Source of the DNA: Phycisphaerales bacterium
Lineage (GTDB): Bacteria; Planctomycetota; Phycisphaerae; Phycisphaerales; UBA1924
NCBI GenBank assembly: GCA_029212425.1
Contig: JARGNC010000109.1
Coordinates: 1 to 8,804 of the forward strand
Direction of reading: 5' to 3'
Length of the DNA: 8,804 nucleotides
Within the stretch, counting starts at the first letter, position 1, and each line of letters starts with the position of its first letter. Positions 6,272-8,804 of this stretch are shown here, piece by piece. The translations under genes and the position numbers were made by a program. Below the pieces are notes generated by a model, which saw nothing but the letters and a program-made list of their open reading frames with translations, searched no databases and was not told the origin of the DNA.

Positions 6272-8804
6272 ACCCTCGCGATTGATCTTGTTGTCTGCGG
6301 CGGTGTGTATGTCGGTGGTGCTGATTAGTGCCGTGGCATGTGTGATGGGTTCGTTGAACGCATCGTTCAAGCAGCAGATCGATACGCAGGTGGGACTCGC
6401 GGAGGTCCGGGTGGTCGCGATCAAGGGATCGACGATGCCTGCGTCTGTTGCGGACTCGGTCAGTGCGTGGGAGGGAGTTGAGTCGGTGCTTCCGCGATTG
6501 CAGCAGACGCAGTCGTTGATGGTGACGCTCCCGACCGCGAAGCCGATTGATGGGGTGGATCCGGATGGTGAGCACAGCGTTGTTGAGCAGAACTACTTGA
6601 CGAGCGTGTTTGTCAACGGGATCAATCCCGATGCGGAGTTTGGCGCTCGGCCTGTGGTTCTTCTCGAAGGGCGATACCCGATCAATGACAATGAAATCCT
6701 GATCGACGCGCGCGTGGCGCAGCGTTTGAGCTGGGTGTACTCGACCGATGAGGGAAAGCATCGCAGCACGAAGGTGTTCGATGATCCGATTGGGTACATC
6801 TCGAACCCAATGCCGTTTGTTGGTCAGCGTACTCAAAATGAAACCGAAGCGATCGCGCTCAATCGTGGGGTTGGAATTCGGGTTGGGGATACGGTCGAGT
6901 TTGCACGCTTGCTTCGGTCGAATCTGGAACTGACGGTGGTGGGGATCTCGCAGGCGCCCCCTGTCGGTGGTCGTCCGATGGGGTACACAACGATCCCGAC
7001 GCTCGATGCGATGGCGCGGAAGAAGGGGCAGATCACTGATCTGGAGGTGAAGTTGCGCGATGGCGTTGATCCGCTCGCGTTTGTCGAGGCGCACGCCGAT
7101 GCGTATCCGGGACGCGCGATCGTCCAGACCACCGGACGCATCACCGCTGGAGTGGAACAGAACATCGTCGCTGCCCAGCTCGGGTTCATGCTGATCTCGG
7201 TCATCTCGCTCATCTCCGCGGCGTTCATCATCACGACCGGACTGACCACCGGGGTCGCGGAACAACAGAAAATGCTCGGCGTGCTCCGGTGCATCGGTGC
7301 GCATCGGCATCAACTCGGGATCGCGCAGCTCTTGGTGGGTTGCACGGTGTCGGGGATTGGTGCGATTGCGGGGTTGCCAATTGGTATTGGGCTTGCGTGG
7401 GTGTTGATGCAGGTGTTCGAGCAACAACTTCCGGCGGGGTTGGTGATCCCGCCTGTGAGTTTGACGCTGACCTTGCTGGGGGCGCTTGGGGCTGGGCTGG
7501 TAGGTGCGCTCTGGCCCGCATGGAGGGCATCGACGCTTTCACCGATCCAAGCGATGACACAGCAGTCGCAGCCGACGAAGCCGGCGCAGGTCGGGAAGGT
7601 GACGCTTGTTGGATTTCTTGGGATGGCGTTGATGGCGACCATCGTGCTGTCGGGTCTTGATGGGCAGACATTTTTCTGGACCTACATTTCGGTCGGTCTT
7701 CCCGCGATGTTCCTCGGGTATTTCTTGATTTCCGCAGCGGTGATCGTCGTGGTTGCCAAGGTGATCGGGCCTGTGATTTCCAAGGTGTTTCGTCTTCCTG
7801 AGTCTTTATTGGTGCGGACGGTCCGCGCGACGCCGTATCGGCATGGGTTTACCGCTGGGGCGCTGATGACCGGACTGGCGCTGCTCATCGCGATCTGGAC
7901 CAACGGCTCGGCTGCGATGCGCGACTGGATCAACCAGATCCAGTTCCCCGATGCGTTCGCGTATGGCTTGCCGATGAGCGAGGATGCGATTGAGATTCTC
8001 AACAACCTTGATGTCGTCGAGCGGACCTGCGCGATCAACATGCTCGCGGTGGAGACCGACGCGTTCGGGGTCGAGGCGTTGACCTCGTACAAAACGAACT
8101 ACTTTGGGTTTGAACCTGAGGCGTTCTTCGACATGGTGCATGTCGAGTTTGTGCAGGGTGATCCTGTGAACGCTTTGGCAAGACTCAAAGAGGGTGGGAG
8201 CGTGATTGTCGCGCGTGAGTTCTTGGTTGCCAAGGGCATTGGGGTGGGGGATGTGTTTACTTGCAGGGACTCAGAGGGTAATGAGCACAGCTTTGATATT
8301 GTGGGGGTGGTGACGACGCCGGGACTGGAGCTGGTTTCGCAGTACTTTGATCTTGGGGAGAGCATGGTTCAGCAAGCGATCAGTTCGGTGTTCGGATCGA
8401 GGCAGGACATGATCGAGCACTTCGGGGTCCGCGAACCGATGCTGATCCAGATTGATCTGGATGACTCGGTGCCTACGAGTGAAGCGATGGGGGAGATCGA
8501 GCGGGCGTTGGTCGGGTCGGGGGTGCTCAATGTCGGATCGGGGGCGCGGATCCGGTCGCAGATCGAAGCGGTATTTTCGTCGTCGTTTGTCGTGATCTCG
8601 ACGGTCGCTCTGGGGGCGATGCTCGTCGCGTGCTTCGGGGTTGCAAACCTGATCGTTGCGGAGGTGAGTGCTCGGCGGTATGAGCTCGGGGTCCTGCGAG
8701 CGGTTGGGGCATCGAGGGGGCAGTTGGTTCGGCTCATCTGTGGTCAGGCGCTGATCATCGGGATCACGGCGTGTGTGCTTGGCACCTTGCTGGGACTCCA
8801 AGCG
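6228..8804 (+). CDS. ABC transporter permease with two FtsX cores (3' end cut off)
   Basis: An uninterrupted frame of 859 codons runs off the window without a stop. The protein starts with a basic end and one membrane helix (about 19-41), then a large periplasmic domain (about 45-310), an FtsX core with helices near 318-340, 367-392 and 410-429, linking helices near 457-475, 485-512 and 540-558, a second periplasmic domain (about 560-780), and the start of a second FtsX core (about 785-812 and 838-857). Both cores carry the same hallmark after their first helix: EQQKMLGVLRCIGAHRHQL (345-363) and ARRYELGVLRAVGASRGQL (815-833). About ten helices are expected in total, with the last just beyond the window. 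This is the long ABC3/FtsX-type permease layout (as in YbbP-like proteins), acting with the preceding ATPase. The ATG at 6228 has a purine run (AAGGGGGG, 6216-6223) upstream and overlaps the ATPase gene by 44 bases, suggesting coupled translation. Function: export or extraction from the membrane of an unknown substrate. Confidence 0.92.
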   Translation, partial: MQALLRLARSICLGRPSRLILLSAAVCMSVVLISAVACVMGSLNASFKQQIDTQVGLAEVRVVAIKGSTMPASVADSVSAWEGVESVLPRLQQTQSLMVTLPTAKPIDGVDPDGEHSVVEQNYLTSVFVNGINPDAEFGARPVVLLEGRYPINDNEILIDARVAQRLSWVYSTDEGKHRSTKVFDDPIGYISNPMPFVGQRTQNETEAIALNRGVGIRVGDTVEFARLLRSNLELTVVGISQAPPVGGRPMGYTTIPTLDAMARKKGQITDLEVKLRDGVDPLAFVEAHADAYPGRAIVQTTGRITAGVEQNIVAAQLGFMLISVISLISAAFIITTGLTTGVAEQQKMLGVLRCIGAHRHQLGIAQLLVGCTVSGIGAIAGLPIGIGLAWVLMQVFEQQLPAGLVIPPVSLTLTLLGALGAGLVGALWPAWRASTLSPIQAMTQQSQPTKPAQVGKVTLVGFLGMALMATIVLSGLDGQTFFWTYISVGLPAMFLGYFLISAAVIVVVAKVIGPVISKVFRLPESLLVRTVRATPYRHGFTAGALMTGLALLIAIWTNGSAAMRDWINQIQFPDAFAYGLPMSEDAIEILNNLDVVERTCAINMLAVETDAFGVEALTSYKTNYFGFEPEAFFDMVHVEFVQGDPVNALARLKEGGSVIVAREFLVAKGIGVGDVFTCRDSEGNEHSFDIVGVVTTPGLELVSQYFDLGESMVQQAISSVFGSRQDMIEHFGVREPMLIQIDLDDSVPTSEAMGEIERALVGSGVLNVGSGARIRSQIEAVFSSSFVVISTVALGAMLVACFGVANLIVAEVSARRYELGVLRAVGASRGQLVRLICGQALIIGITACVLGTLLGLQA

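Noticed and set aside
6189..7427. A 412-codon minus-strand open frame opposite the transporter genes
   Set aside because: The product is an Arg/His-rich sequence without a known domain, while the plus strand encodes clear ABC ATPase and FtsX-type permease motifs throughout.
1..8804. CRISPR arrays, tRNA or rRNA genes, insertion sequences, phage or defence genes
   Set aside because: I looked for regular spacer-repeat structure, cloverleaf or rRNA-like segments, transposase motifs and terminal inverted repeats and saw none.

Overview
The window carries ordinary-looking bacterial chromosome with six protein genes packed on both strands. The gene content, the overall G/C-rich but not extreme composition, and the protein style (long SMC with low-complexity additions, ArsR/AHSA1 pair, MacB/FtsX-type exporter) fit a planctomycete-like bacterium, perhaps of the Phycisphaerae. 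That placement is an impression from the sequences, not the result of a search.

Layout. Bases 1-149 hold the C-terminal end of an ArsR-type regulator on the plus strand. Its stop overlaps by 4 bases (ATGA) the start of an AHSA1/SRPBCC-fold protein (146-601). Six bases further on lies the stop of a long smc gene on the minus strand (608-4807), so these genes converge with almost no spacer. smc fills nearly half the window. Its start is fixed by a strong GGAGGT ribosome-binding site. A 308-base divergent intergenic region (4808-5115) separates smc from gcvH (5116-5493, plus strand). Forty bases after gcvH begins an ABC-transporter ATPase gene (5534-6271). Its 3' end overlaps by 44 bases the start of a large two-core FtsX-type permease gene (6228-8804), which runs off the window.

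How the genes work together. The ArsR/AHSA1 pair is a common regulator-plus-effector arrangement. SMC is the chromosome-condensing ATPase; its partners ScpA and ScpB are not in the window. GcvH is the lipoyl carrier of the glycine cleavage system, but no gcvT or gcvP neighbour is visible. The ATPase and permease should form one transporter that uses ATP to drive movement of the permease's periplasmic parts (lipoprotein or lipid release, or export of a substrate). Its substrate cannot be told from sequence.

The most unusual points are within known families: a roughly 90-residue, strongly acidic insertion in the SMC ATPase head, a tandem 9-base repeat coding for a Thr-rich N-terminus of SMC, and an insertion of about 45 residues in only the first of two duplicated halves of the permease. 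I do not see convincing evidence of an entirely new system here.
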